DNA of 32,963 bases from an uncultured Lachnospiraceae bacterium (GCA_902797185.1 CADBRV010000084.1:1-32963); one strand, 5' to 3'. Shown: positions 7,421-15,513, numbered from the stretch's first letter. Translations and numbers: made by a program. Notes: generated by a model not told the origin, from the letters alone.

Positions 7421-8752
7421 ATGGACCTGTTAAAAGATGACATCAAGCCCCTCTATTTCAAATATCTTGCCGCTTCCTTCGGCAGCACGCTGATCATGTC
7501 CATCTATGCCTTGGTGGATACCATTGTCATCGGCCATTATGAAGGGCCGGACGGCACGGCGGCTGTAGCCGCTATCACGCCGCTTTGGACGGTGATGTTT
7601 GCTTTCGGGCTCATGTTCGGCATAGGAGGGAGCGTCCTGATGGCACAAAACCGCGGCGCAGGGGACGAAGAGAAAGCCCGCCGCTTTTTTACCTCATCGG
7701 TCTTTGCCGCTATTACAGTTGCCGCCCTGCTCACCGTGCTTTACTTGGTTTTCCTGCCGCAGCTCATCCGTTTCTGCGGGGCAAGGGGGCACGTCCTTAC
7801 CTTAGGCTGCCGCTATATGCGCTGGATTGCCGCTACCCTTCCTTCTTTCCTGATCGCACAGGCGCTGGTTCCCTTTATCCGCTCCGACGGCTCGCCCCTC
7901 CATGCCACTTATTCCGTCATGGCGGGAGGCATTTTCAATGTCTTCGGCGATTTATTCTTTGTCTTCGGGCTGGACATGGGGATTTCCGGGGCCGGCCTTG
8001 CTACCGCCATAGGCGAACTGATTTCGTTTACCTGCCTGGTGTCCTACTTTTTCCGGAAAAAATGCCGCCTGCGCCTGGCCCATCCGGGGAGATATGTTTT
8101 TTCCTATATAAAAAAGATCTTCCAGGTAGGGATCAGCAACTTCGTCATTGATCTTGCCATGGGCATTTTGAATGTCATGTTCAACAACCAGGTCATGGCC
8201 CTGCTGGACTCTTCCGCCCTGGCCGTATACGGGGTCATATCCAACCTGGCCACCAACGTCCAGACCTTCGGCTATGCCATCGGGGAATCGGCACAGAGCA
8301 TCTACTCCACCAATTTTGGGGCAAGGCAGCACAAACGGACACAGGAAGCCTTCCGCCTGGCTGCTTCCGCCGCTTTCCTGGTGGGTGCCATCTGCCTGGT
8401 GCTGACCGAGTGCGTTCCTTTCCTGATCGTCCGGATTTATATGTCCGCCACGCCCCAGGTCCTCCAGATCGCCCCAAGGGTCCTTCGCACTTATGGCATC
8501 GCGTTTATTTTCCTGGTGTTTAACGTATCTTCCACCTATTATTTCCAGGCAATCGCAAAACCGGCCGTTTCCCTGTCCATCTCCCTGACCAGGGGCTTTG
8601 TGTTAAGCGGCATCCTGGTCTACCTGCTGCCCCTTGTTTTCGGCGCCGGTTCCCTTTGGACCTGCGTCCCCATCACGGAGTTTGTGGTTTTCCTTTATGT
8701 AAATTTCCGCCTGAAGCAGAGCGGGATTACTTTGTTTTCGCGGTCCCGTTAA
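7421..8752 (+). CDS. MATE-family multidrug/cation efflux protein
   Basis: A 443-residue protein with about 12 membrane helices and the two-bundle MATE pattern. The first helix region holds the family hallmark GSTLIMSIYALVDTIVIGH, and the central and second-half motifs (P-F-I-R-S-D-G at ~115; NxxxxxFNNQ near the middle) fit MATE/NorM-type Na+- or H+-coupled drug export. I start at the ATG at 7421, preceded by AAAGGA 8 bases upstream; the same frame is open back to 6956 but that part contains repeats and hairpins and does not look coding. The substrate cannot be deduced. Confidence 0.9.
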   Translation: MDLLKDDIKPLYFKYLAASFGSTLIMSIYALVDTIVIGHYEGPDGTAAVAAITPLWTVMFAFGLMFGIGGSVLMAQNRGAGDEEKARRFFTSSVFAAITVAALLTVLYLVFLPQLIRFCGARGHVLTLGCRYMRWIAATLPSFLIAQALVPFIRSDGSPLHATYSVMAGGIFNVFGDLFFVFGLDMGISGAGLATAIGELISFTCLVSYFFRKKCRLRLAHPGRYVFSYIKKIFQVGISNFVIDLAMGILNVMFNNQVMALLDSSALAVYGVISNLATNVQTFGYAIGESAQSIYSTNFGARQHKRTQEAFRLAASAAFLVGAICLVLTECVPFLIVRIYMSATPQVLQIAPRVLRTYGIAFIFLVFNVSSTYYFQAIAKPAVSLSISLTRGFVLSGILVYLLPLVFGAGSLWTCVPITEFVVFLYVNFRLKQSGITLFSRSR

Positions 8753-8999
8753 CCCTTTCCTTGCGGGCAGCCCTGCTGCACTTTCCAATGGCACCTGCTG
8801 CCTGCTTCTGACCGGATAGCTTCTCTCCCACCTGGCCAAGTAAACATATTCCTGGCTGGACGGATAAGCGCGTGCCTGGCTGGACGGATAAGCGCGTGCC
8901 TGGCTGGACGGATACACAATCCGCAGCACCTGTTCCGGCAGCCGCTGTTTTTCCTTGTTTTATTAGACAACACTGGCTCAAAATGCTAAACTAGTCTAC
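8753..8999. repeat. Intergenic region with a 24-bp tandem repeat (three copies)
   Basis: Units begin at 8851, 8875 and 8899, each CCTGGCTGGACGGATAAGCG-like followed by CGTG; the third breaks off after 17 bases. Nothing else coding is seen. The last 36 bases hold the promoter of the next gene. Confidence 0.8.
8964..8992 (+). promoter_or_regulatory. Promoter positioned for a leaderless transcript
   Basis: TAGACA (8964-8969), 17-bp spacer, TAAACT (8987-8992). The ATG at 9000 lies exactly 7 bases after the -10 box, where transcription would start, and no Shine-Dalgarno sequence precedes it. Confidence 0.5.
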
Positions 9000-9206
9000 A
9001 TGAAATTTGCGATTTTATTTATATGTACTGGCATCCTTTTATTTGTAATCGCCCTGGTCTTCCGCCACAATACAAACAAGGCAAAGAAGCAGCTGGAGGG
9101 CACGGACAGCCAGGTCATACCGACGTTGGAGCGCCTGCAGAAAATCAGCCTAGTCCTTGGCATTATCCTGCTGGTGATGGGGATCCTGCTGTTTACAATG
9201 CAGTAA
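9000..9206 (+). CDS. Small two-helix membrane protein, probably leaderless
   Basis: A 68-residue protein with two hydrophobic helices (about 2-22 and 46-66) joined by a polar, lysine-rich loop, so both ends probably face the same side. I do not recognise a family. It has no ribosome site; the promoter spacing suggests that the mRNA begins at or next to the start codon. No partner gene is evident. Confidence 0.6.
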   Translation: MKFAILFICTGILLFVIALVFRHNTNKAKKQLEGTDSQVIPTLERLQKISLVLGIILLVMGILLFTMQ

Positions 9207-9411
9207 ACTCCATTCCTGCAGCCAATTCCGCAGAACCTTTATATGGCTGTAGGAGATCTTTCCGATCGCAGCGGGATCATAAGGATTCGAGAAAGCTCCC
9301 TGGCAGCATGAGAATCGTAAGGCTTTGAGAAACGCGACGGGATCACAAGGATTCAGGTACAGTATTGGAAGGGCGTTCCTGCCCTCTCTTTGAAAAGGCA
9401 CCACATTCTAT
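9207..9411. repeat. Spacer with degenerate repeats
   Basis: Between about 9255 and 9360 a GGGATCATAAGGATTCGAGAAA-like unit recurs two to three times in diverged form (near 9263, 9300 and 9338). No gene is visible. Confidence 0.45.
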
Positions 9412-9636
9412 ATGAAGAAATATTATATCCTTTACGATGAAAACGACCTTCCCCACTACGCGAAAATGGATGGGGAAAAAGAATATGAATATATTGAGGG
9501 AAACGGCTGGGTGGAAAGCGACATCCTGCTTTCCTATCTTTGGCCGACCGGTCCTATGTTCGGCATGTACCAGGAAATGACCCCGGAGGAAGCCATGGGC
9601 TACTTCCATTCCATCGGTCTTCCCATCGAAGAATAA
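9412..9636 (+). CDS. Small acidic protein of unknown function
   Basis: A 74-residue soluble, acidic and aromatic-rich protein. It opens with MKKYYILYDENDLPHY and has no membrane segment or signal peptide. It ends just before a strong terminator, which supports a real gene. The ribosome site is weak (AAAGGCACC about 19 bases upstream). I do not recognise it; no catalytic pattern is visible. Confidence 0.6.
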   Translation: MKKYYILYDENDLPHYAKMDGEKEYEYIEGNGWVESDILLSYLWPTGPMFGMYQEMTPEEAMGYFHSIGLPIEE

Positions 9637-9648
9637 TCATGATTTCTC

Positions 9649-9672
9649 AGCGCCGCTTGCGGCGCTTTCTTT
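9649..9672 (+). terminator. Rho-independent terminator
   Basis: AGCGCCGC pairs with GCGGCGCT (9649-9656 with 9659-9666), then TTTCTTTT. It ends the 74-residue protein gene. Confidence 0.85.
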
Positions 9673-9680
9673 TATATATC

Positions 9681-9830
9681 TCAGGGAAGTTTTCCATACG
9701 ATGCGGTATGCGGCGTCGCCTGGTTCGACCAGACCCGCTGGGAGAATGTCGCGTTATGGAAGGATGACAGATCCTTAAAACCCTATAACCCCGCTGTTTT
9801 TAAGGATTCCTTCTTAAAGTTCATTTTTTG
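9681..9830 (+). pseudogene. Possible gene remnant
   Basis: The frame containing GAT at 9700 reads DAVCGVAWFDQTRWENVALW and continues with a charged, protein-like stretch to about 9825. It has no start codon, is cut off on the left by the terminator at 9649 and on the right runs into promoter-like sequence. Composition looks like decayed coding sequence. The parent family is not recognised. Confidence 0.3.
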
Positions 9831-9856
9831 TTCAGAATTGTTCATTCCACGTTCTT

Positions 9857-9976
9857 TGATTTCAGGAGGGGATACGAGTAATATAATGAGCGTAGAGATA
9901 CTCATACTTCTCATCCCCCCTAACATTATTTTGATAAGAGGAAAAGGCTGCAGCCAAGGCTGCAGCCTTTTCTTTT
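9857..9976 (+). ncRNA. Candidate small RNA with its own promoter and terminator
   Basis: TTGATT (9857-9862), 17-bp spacer, TAATAT, then a terminator ending at 9976; the transcript would be about 85 bases. It contains a C-rich stretch (CATCCCCCC at about 9912) able to pair with Shine-Dalgarno sequences, a feature of some Firmicute sRNAs. Three GTTCA elements lie upstream. A small ORF from the ATG near 9886 runs through the terminator and is not convincing. Confidence 0.35.
9942..9976 (+). terminator. Rho-independent terminator
   Basis: AAAAGGCTGCAG (9942-9953) pairs with CTGCAGCCTTTT (9960-9971), followed by TTTTCTTTT. Confidence 0.85.
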
Positions 9977-10148
9977 GCCTTTTTATGCCCCTTATTTGCC
10001 CCTCATGCTTCTCCTTGTATCTTGAAAGCCAGATTTCGTTTTTCCCCCATTACTGGATATCTTCCCTTTCTACAGGGTTGTTCGAAAAGCTTCTTCAAGG
10101 CAATTCAAAAGTATCTTTTCTTTTTTTACCGGAAATACCCTATGCTCC

Positions 10149-10200
10149 TTGACAGCACTCCCCAGTCCTAAATATACTGTACTAAGAAAACTAGTACAGT
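10149..10200 (+). promoter_or_regulatory. Promoter and palindromic operator of the GntR/ABC operon
   Basis: TTGACA (10149-10154), 18-bp spacer, TATACT (10173-10178). A perfect inverted repeat, ACTGTACTA (10176-10184) and TAGTACAGT (10192-10200), overlaps the -10 box and the start site. This is where an autorepressor of the YtrA type would bind. Confidence 0.75.
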
Positions 10201-10225
10201 TTCGAATAACCCAGAAAGGATACAG

Positions 10226-10594
10226 ATGTTCAGCCTGGACTATCGGGATTCCAAACCGATCTACGAACAAATCAAAGACCGTTTCCGCACGCTGATCATA
10301 AGCGGCGTCATCGAAGAAGGGGAACGTATGCCTTCTGTCCGCTCTCTGGCATCTTCCCTTTCTGTGAACCCCAACACGATCCAGCGGGCTTACCGGGAGC
10401 TGGAGCAGGAGGGATACCTCCTCTCCATCCCTGGCAAGGGAAGCATCGCCACCCATTCCAAGGAAGCAGACCAGCACCGCAAGGAAGAGCTTTTCCGGGA
10501 AATCCGCAAAAATATCCGGGAGCTTCGTAACCTTTCTGTGACAGAAGACGAGCTTCTCCAGCTGTTAAAGGAGGATGAGACGGTCCATGATTAA
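10226..10594 (+). CDS. YtrA-subfamily GntR transcriptional regulator
   Basis: A 122-residue GntR protein. The winged helix-turn-helix is clear (PIYEQIKDRF...PSVRSLASSLSVNPNTIQRAYREL) and the C-terminal part is only ~45 residues, the short YtrA form without a ligand-binding domain. YtrA proteins repress the ABC operon they lead and respond to envelope stress or cell-wall antibiotics in Bacillus. AAAGGA lies 7 bases before the ATG. Its 3' end overlaps the start of the ATPase gene, so the module is translationally coupled. Confidence 0.9.
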   Translation: MFSLDYRDSKPIYEQIKDRFRTLIISGVIEEGERMPSVRSLASSLSVNPNTIQRAYRELEQEGYLLSIPGKGSIATHSKEADQHRKEELFREIRKNIRELRNLSVTEDELLQLLKEDETVHD

Positions 10595-11477
10595 GGCAAA
10601 GGGAGTGACAAAATTCCTGGATGGCACAAAAGTCTTAGATGATGTCAATATCCAGGTGGAAGACGGCAGCGTTTACGGGCTGCTGGGACCGAACGGCGCG
10701 GGCAAGACCACCCTGCTGCAATGTCTTTCCGGGGTGCTGGAGCCGGAACAAGGCTACATCCTTTACGATGGGGAGCCTGTCTATGAAAACCCGCCGGTAA
10801 AGGAAAAGATTTCTTTTATGCCGGACGAGCTTTACTGCAGCTGGCAGGAAAATATCCGGGATCTAAAAGAATTATACCAGGCGCTTTACCCTTCTTTTTC
10901 CGAAAAGCGCTTCCGGTCCATGGGGGAAATTTTTGCTTTTTCGGAAAAAAAGAGGATCCGCTCTTTTTCCAAAGGGCAGAAGCGGCAGCTGGCTTTCTGG
11001 CTGAAGCTTTCTGCCATGCCCCAGTACCTGCTTCTGGATGAGCCGCTGGACGGGCTGGACCCGGTCATGCGCCGCCAGATCAGCAGCATCCTCATGGATG
11101 ACGTGGCAAGGCGCGGGATGTCCATCGTGATCTCCTCCCACAACCTGCGGGAACTGGAGGACCTCTGCGACCATGTAGGCATCTTAAACGGCAGGAGCCT
11201 GGTGCTGGAAAAATCCCTGGAAGAGCTGCAAGGCAACCTGGTAAAGCTCCAGGTGGTTTTCCCGGAAGGGGCGTCTTTAGGCAGCGGGTTGGACATCCTG
11301 CACATCTCCCGGATCGGGCGGGTCTATACCATCATTTTCCGTGGGACGGCGGAAGAAGCACAGAAAAAACTTTCCCCCTTCCACCCCATCGTGATGGACT
11401 GCCTGCCGCTGAACCTGGAAGAAATCTTTATCTATGAACTGGAGGAGAAAGGCTATGCCGTCAAAGAACTCTTCTGA
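10587..11477 (+). CDS. ABC transporter ATPase of the GntR-linked (Ytr-like) module
   Basis: A 296-residue ATPase. Walker A is GPNGAGKTT (about 38-46), the signature is the variant SFSKGQKRQL rather than LSGGQ, Walker B is YLLLDEPLDGLD and the switch His lies in ISSHNLREL. I start at the ATG at 10587, because the ATG at 10575 directly abuts AGGAGG and leaves no spacing. The gene overlaps the regulator gene by 8 bases and ends inside the permease gene. It drives the large permease that follows. Confidence 0.9.
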   Translation: MIKAKGVTKFLDGTKVLDDVNIQVEDGSVYGLLGPNGAGKTTLLQCLSGVLEPEQGYILYDGEPVYENPPVKEKISFMPDELYCSWQENIRDLKELYQALYPSFSEKRFRSMGEIFAFSEKKRIRSFSKGQKRQLAFWLKLSAMPQYLLLDEPLDGLDPVMRRQISSILMDDVARRGMSIVISSHNLRELEDLCDHVGILNGRSLVLEKSLEELQGNLVKLQVVFPEGASLGSGLDILHISRIGRVYTIIFRGTAEEAQKKLSPFHPIVMDCLPLNLEEIFIYELEEKGYAVKELF

Positions 11478-13350
11478 CAACCATTTGTTTTCTTTCGCCC
11501 TTTGGCGCAGGAGCAGCCGCAAAGTATGGCCTTTGTGGCTGGTATTCTTTATCGCCCTGCTGTTCCTGGTGCCCTTCTCCTTGTTCGCGCAGACCTCGGC
11601 CATTGCGGAGGATAAAGACCAGGTGCTGTTTTTCGCAAAGGAATTTTTCTACAGCACCACGATATCGTCTTTGGCCTGCTTCATCCTCCTGGCAGCCGGG
11701 TTCTTCTGCGCTTTATCGCAGTTTTCTTACCTGCTGGGAAGCACCTCCTCTGTAGCAGTGCATGCACTTCCCTTGAAGAAAAAGACTTTGTTTTTTACCA
11801 ACTACTTGTCTGGCCTTTTTCCGCCACTGGCGGCTGAAACGCTCTGCTGCCTGCTCTGCGTGCCTTACCTGCTGCTCAAAGGGCTTGCGGGATCCCTGCC
11901 CGCCCTTTTTACCATGCTTCTGGTCCTGCTGGTCATGACGCTCCTGTTCTACAGCCTGGCTGTACTGGGGATCCTCCTCTCCGGCAATATCGGCATGGCC
12001 GCGTTTTTCTACCTGCTGTTTCACTTTTTTGCGGAAGCCGTACATATCCTTCTTATCACCTTTGCCGGATTTTTCCTGTATGGTTTTTCCGGAAGTGCCG
12101 CTTCCTTTTTAACCGTCTTTTCCCCTGCAGCGGAAATGTTAGAATGGGTCCCTTACATCGAAGATTATGACCATCGGGCATTTTCCTTCCATGGATTCCC
12201 CCTCATGGCTGCTTATTTCATCGCTGGCCTTGCCCTGTTCCTGGTTTCCATGGTCCTTGCCTGCTACCGGAAAAACGAAATGGCGGGTGCCGCCCTGGGA
12301 TTTCCATGCCTTAAGCCGGTATTTAAATATGGGGCTTCTTTCGCCCTGGCACTCTTAGGCGGCGCTTTCCTGATCAACCTGGTATTCTCGGCTTATCCAT
12401 CTTCCTATGTCCCGAAGACGCCCTGCAGCGTCCTCATCTGCCTGGCCCTGGTACTGCTGCCGGGGATCGCCGGTTACTATGCCGCGGAGATGGTCCTTCA
12501 AAAATCGGTACGGGTTTTTGGATACAATGCCAAAAGGATCCTGCCTGTCTGCCTGGTCCTGGCCGTGGGAGTCCTTATGGCGCAGCTGGATGTTTTCCAC
12601 TATTCTTCCCGGATCCCCAATGCCGCCTCCATCTCTTCTGTCGACTTTTCCATCGCCAGCCCGGTTTCCGTAGAAGCCACGATTACCGACAGCAGGGAAA
12701 TCCAGCTTCTCCGTTCCCTGCAGGATTCCATCATGGAAGACCGGGCAGCGCAGGGTGCCCTGCAGAAACAGATGGTACACGATTCCTCAGGGAATCCCCC
12801 TTATACCACCTGTACGGCCAGCTTTACCTATAACCTGAAAAACGGGACCACCGTAAGGCGGAGCTATGACCTTTATTACGTGGACAGTTCCTATGAATCT
12901 GGCAGCAAATCAGAAAAAGCCCTGGTGGATACCCTTTCCGATGAAAACCTTGCCCATACGCTTTATTTTGGGAACCTTTCCGCGGACGACCTGGAAGCTG
13001 TGGACTATTACTACAAGGAAAGCGGGGACGCTTCCGGCAGCTACCAGGATTATTCCCTGAATACGCCTTCCCAGAAAAAAGGCTTTTATGAGGCTCTGGA
13101 AAAGGATATCCAGGATGGCGCGCTGCCGGGCATGGTCCTACAGGGGGTCAGCTATATCGATGCCAATGGGGAAACCATATCGCCACTGGAAGAACAGGGA
13201 ACCGGCAGTTCAGACAGCAGCGGGGGCGCGGCTTCTCCCAGTTACCAGTACCTATCCATTTACTGGGATAGCAAAGACACCCGCAACGATACCGTTTCGT
13301 TAACGGGTGCCATGAAATACACTTCTCAATTTTTAAACAGCCGGGAATAA
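11455..13350 (+). CDS. Large ABC permease with C-terminal extracellular domain (Ytr-like module)
   Basis: A 631-residue membrane protein. Eight or nine hydrophobic helices fill roughly the first 390 residues; the final ~235 residues have no membrane segment and are rich in Ser, Tyr and Asp, so they form a soluble domain, probably outside the cell. It resembles the permeases encoded with YtrA-type regulators in gut clostridia. I start at the ATG at 11455, preceded by GGAGGAGAAAGG; it overlaps the ATPase gene by 23 bases. The substrate is unknown; the regulator type suggests envelope stress or peptide-antibiotic defence. Its stop lies 2 bases from that of glmM on the opposite strand. Confidence 0.85.
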   Translation: MPSKNSSDNHLFSFALWRRSSRKVWPLWLVFFIALLFLVPFSLFAQTSAIAEDKDQVLFFAKEFFYSTTISSLACFILLAAGFFCALSQFSYLLGSTSSVAVHALPLKKKTLFFTNYLSGLFPPLAAETLCCLLCVPYLLLKGLAGSLPALFTMLLVLLVMTLLFYSLAVLGILLSGNIGMAAFFYLLFHFFAEAVHILLITFAGFFLYGFSGSAASFLTVFSPAAEMLEWVPYIEDYDHRAFSFHGFPLMAAYFIAGLALFLVSMVLACYRKNEMAGAALGFPCLKPVFKYGASFALALLGGAFLINLVFSAYPSSYVPKTPCSVLICLALVLLPGIAGYYAAEMVLQKSVRVFGYNAKRILPVCLVLAVGVLMAQLDVFHYSSRIPNAASISSVDFSIASPVSVEATITDSREIQLLRSLQDSIMEDRAAQGALQKQMVHDSSGNPPYTTCTASFTYNLKNGTTVRRSYDLYYVDSSYESGSKSEKALVDTLSDENLAHTLYFGNLSADDLEAVDYYYKESGDASGSYQDYSLNTPSQKKGFYEALEKDIQDGALPGMVLQGVSYIDANGETISPLEEQGTGSSDSSGGAASPSYQYLSIYWDSKDTRNDTVSLTGAMKYTSQFLNSRE

Positions 13351-13352
13351 GG

Positions 13353-14741
13353 TTAATCTGCCCCGTAGCCTTTCTGGCGGATTACAGAGGCTACCTCTTC
13401 TGCGTATTTGGTGCAGAGATCCTGGTCTCCGGCTTCCACCATGACACGCACCAGAGGCTCCGTACCGGACTCCCTCACCAGGATCCTGCCGGTATCGCCC
13501 AGGGCTTCTCCCACCCTCTTTACAGCAGCCTGCACGTCTTCATCTGCCTGTGCCGTGGCTTTATCGGTCACTTTGACGTTCACTAGCTTCTGGGGATAAA
13601 CGGAAAACCCTTCTGCCAGCTCGCTCATGGGTTTTTCCCTGGAGAGCATGACTTCCATCATCTTTAAGGAAGTCAGGATGCCGTCGCCGGTGGAAGCATA
13701 CTGGCTGAAAATGATATGACCGCTCTGTTCGCCGCCCAGCCGGCAGCCATGCTCCTTCATATATTCATAGACATATTTATCGCCCACTTTGGTCTTAGCA
13801 TAACCGATTCCCAGCCCATCGAAAGCTTTATAAAGGCCGAAATTGCTCATCACCGTCGTGACCACCTGGTTGCTGAGGAGCTGCCCCTGCTCTTTCATAT
13901 ATTTGCCGCAGATATAAAGGATATGGTCGCCGGTCAGCACGTTGCCCTTTTCATCTACGCACAGGCACCGGTCCGCGTCGCCATCATAGGCAAATCCTAC
14001 GTCCAGCCCTTTCTCTACCACAAACCTCTGCAAGCCTTCGATATGGGTGGAGCCTGCGTCCCGGTTGATATTGGTGCCATCCGGGTCCGCGTTAATCACA
14101 TAGGTCTGGGCGCCCAGCGCGTTAAACACAGACGGCGCGATATTCCAGCTGCTGCCGTTGGCGCAGTCCAGCCCCACTTTGACGCCTTTAAAGGAATAAA
14201 GCCCCAAAGAAATCAGATATCCGATATAACGGTTCCTGCCGGATACATAATCCACCGTGCGGCCGATTTCCGCGCCGGTCGCATAGGGGATGGAAGGCCA
14301 GGACTGCCCGAAGGCTTCCAATTGGCCGTCCAGGTAAGCTTCCACAAGGCCTATGGTTTCCTCATCCATCTTTTCCCCATCCCCGTTGATCAGCTTGATG
14401 CCGTTGTCATAATAGGGGTTGTGGGAAGCCGAAATCATGATGCCGCAGTCGAAACGGTCGATACGGGTGATATATGCCACAGACGGGGTCGTGGTGACAT
14501 GCAGCAGGTAAGCGTCTGCCCCGGAAGCTACAATGCCGGCACCCAGTGCGTATTCAAACATATAAGAGCTGCGGCGGGTATCCTTTCCGATCAGGATCCT
14601 GGCCGGAAGCTCTTTCCCCTGCTGCCTGTGGAGGGTGGTGTAATACCATCCCAGAAAACGCCCTACCGCAAAAGCATGGTCCGCCTTAAGCTGGCAGTTT
14701 GCCTCTCCACGAAATCCGTCTGTCCCAAAATATTTTCCCAT
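13353..14741 (-). CDS. glmM: Phosphoglucosamine mutase GlmM
   Basis: A 462-residue alpha-D-phosphohexomutase that converts glucosamine-6-phosphate to glucosamine-1-phosphate for UDP-GlcNAc and hence peptidoglycan and teichoic acid synthesis. It starts GKYFGTDGFRGE, the GlmM form. The phosphorylated Ser is Ser106 in ISASHNP, the metal loop is DGDADR, and the phosphate-binding loop is RESGTEPLVRVMVE. I prefer the second ATG (14741) because GAGG lies 8 bases before it; the ATG at 14747 is too close. A phosphomannomutase role is less likely given the start motif and length. Confidence 0.9.
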   Translation of the reverse strand: MGKYFGTDGFRGEANCQLKADHAFAVGRFLGWYYTTLHRQQGKELPARILIGKDTRRSSYMFEYALGAGIVASGADAYLLHVTTTPSVAYITRIDRFDCGIMISASHNPYYDNGIKLINGDGEKMDEETIGLVEAYLDGQLEAFGQSWPSIPYATGAEIGRTVDYVSGRNRYIGYLISLGLYSFKGVKVGLDCANGSSWNIAPSVFNALGAQTYVINADPDGTNINRDAGSTHIEGLQRFVVEKGLDVGFAYDGDADRCLCVDEKGNVLTGDHILYICGKYMKEQGQLLSNQVVTTVMSNFGLYKAFDGLGIGYAKTKVGDKYVYEYMKEHGCRLGGEQSGHIIFSQYASTGDGILTSLKMMEVMLSREKPMSELAEGFSVYPQKLVNVKVTDKATAQADEDVQAAVKRVGEALGDTGRILVRESGTEPLVRVMVEAGDQDLCTKYAEEVASVIRQKGYGAD

Positions 14742-14870
14742 ATCCATTACCTCGCAAAGGGCACACGCCCATAAAAACGCCTGCCCGGTTTCTTTCTGTC
14801 TTAAAACATGGAGCCTGGAGCATTAGCGCCCGGCACATGGAAATGCCTGTCTCTCAATGCCTGTCCATAT

Positions 14871-14900
14871 AAAAGCAGACCTGCTGCACCGCAAGTCTGC
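14871..14900 (-). terminator. Terminator after the carrier-like gene
   Basis: GCAGAC at 14875-14880 pairs with GTCTGC at 14895-14900, with a T-run on the minus strand. It separates the 84-residue carrier-like gene from glmM. Confidence 0.6.
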
Positions 14901-14989
14901 CTCTTCCTTCGCAATGTCTTGTTTTCCGTCCCATCAGTAAGAATCTTCCTCACCCTGCCAGGTGGTGGGATATGTGGGGCGTTCGTTTT

Positions 14990-15244
14990 TCAGCGGTCCA
15001 GGCGCCTTTGGATCTCGTCCACCAGGTCTTGTACCGTATCCGCATTTTCAAAATCTTCCGCAGTCAGCTCCGACTCAATATCGAAAAACTCCATGATGAT
15101 TTCATCATAAATGTCCTCATCGTACTGGGGGTCCAGGTCCAGGTCATCCTTCAGGTTGCTTTCCAGGGTGACGTCATCCTCTTCCACATCCAGAAAGCCG
15201 CATAATACATCTCTCAGTTTTTCGAAAATTTCCTCTTCTGACAT
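14990..15244 (-). CDS. Acyl-carrier-protein-like protein lacking the phosphopantetheine serine
   Basis: An 84-residue, strongly acidic four-helix protein. The helix pattern and the ends match ACP (FEKLRDVL...TVQDLVDEIQRRL), but the attachment motif DSL is replaced: LDLDPQYDEDIYDE has Pro39 where Ser36 of ACP should be. It therefore cannot carry a 4'-phosphopantetheine arm at the usual site. It might be a structural or regulatory relative of ACP. AGAGGAG lies before the ATG, and a two-hairpin repeat sits immediately upstream. It has no biosynthetic partner gene. Confidence 0.75.
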   Translation of the reverse strand: MSEEEIFEKLRDVLCGFLDVEEDDVTLESNLKDDLDLDPQYDEDIYDEIIMEFFDIESELTAEDFENADTVQDLVDEIQRRLDR

Positions 15245-15263
15245 AGACCCTTCTCCTCTATTC

Positions 15264-15341
15264 TATGTCATCGCCCGGCAAGGCGGTGACGCAGGACGCG
15301 CCCTCACACGAAGCGTGATCTTTCATGGCGCGGCTCTCCTT
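15264..15341 (-). repeat. Two-hairpin intergenic repeat, copy A
   Basis: GTCATCGCC pairs with GGCGGTGAC (hairpin 1); GCGCC pairs with GGCGC around a second stem. On the minus strand it begins AAGGAGAGCC and, 9 bases after the GGAG, carries an ATG opening a 22-codon frame (15326-15258, starting MKDHASCEGAS). It ends about 20 bases before the ribosome site of the carrier-like gene. Confidence 0.75.
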
Positions 15342-15459
15342 AAGGACAATTTGGAATGCGGCGCCTGCCCTTTCAATCTTTCAGAACGAACCGCCGTGCT
15401 AAAAACATCATACAAGATCATACTAAATGATTCAATAGAGAAAGATGGAACTTTTTACA

Positions 15460-15513
15460 AAGAAAGGGCAGCCCGGGAAAAACACTTAAAACAGGTTTTC
15501 CTCTGGACTGCCC
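15460..15513 (-). terminator. Terminator of bioY
   Basis: On the minus strand GGGCAGTCC...GGAAAA pairs with TTTTCC...GGGCTGCCC, an imperfect long stem, followed by TTTCTTT. Confidence 0.55.

Noticed and set aside
8851-8914. Possible CRISPR array
   Set aside because: Units are contiguous 24-mers with no spacers and no cas genes nearby.
8603-8981. Minus-strand frames with a repeated YPSSQARA or SVQPGTRL motif
   Set aside because: They are translations of the 24-bp tandem repeat and overlap the MATE 3' end, with no start signals.
9886-10152. Hydrophobic small ORF (MSVEILILLIPPNIIL...) as a type I toxin
   Set aside because: The frame runs straight through a strong terminator and the start lies at the -10/start-site region, so it would not be on the transcript; no antisense antitoxin promoter is clear.
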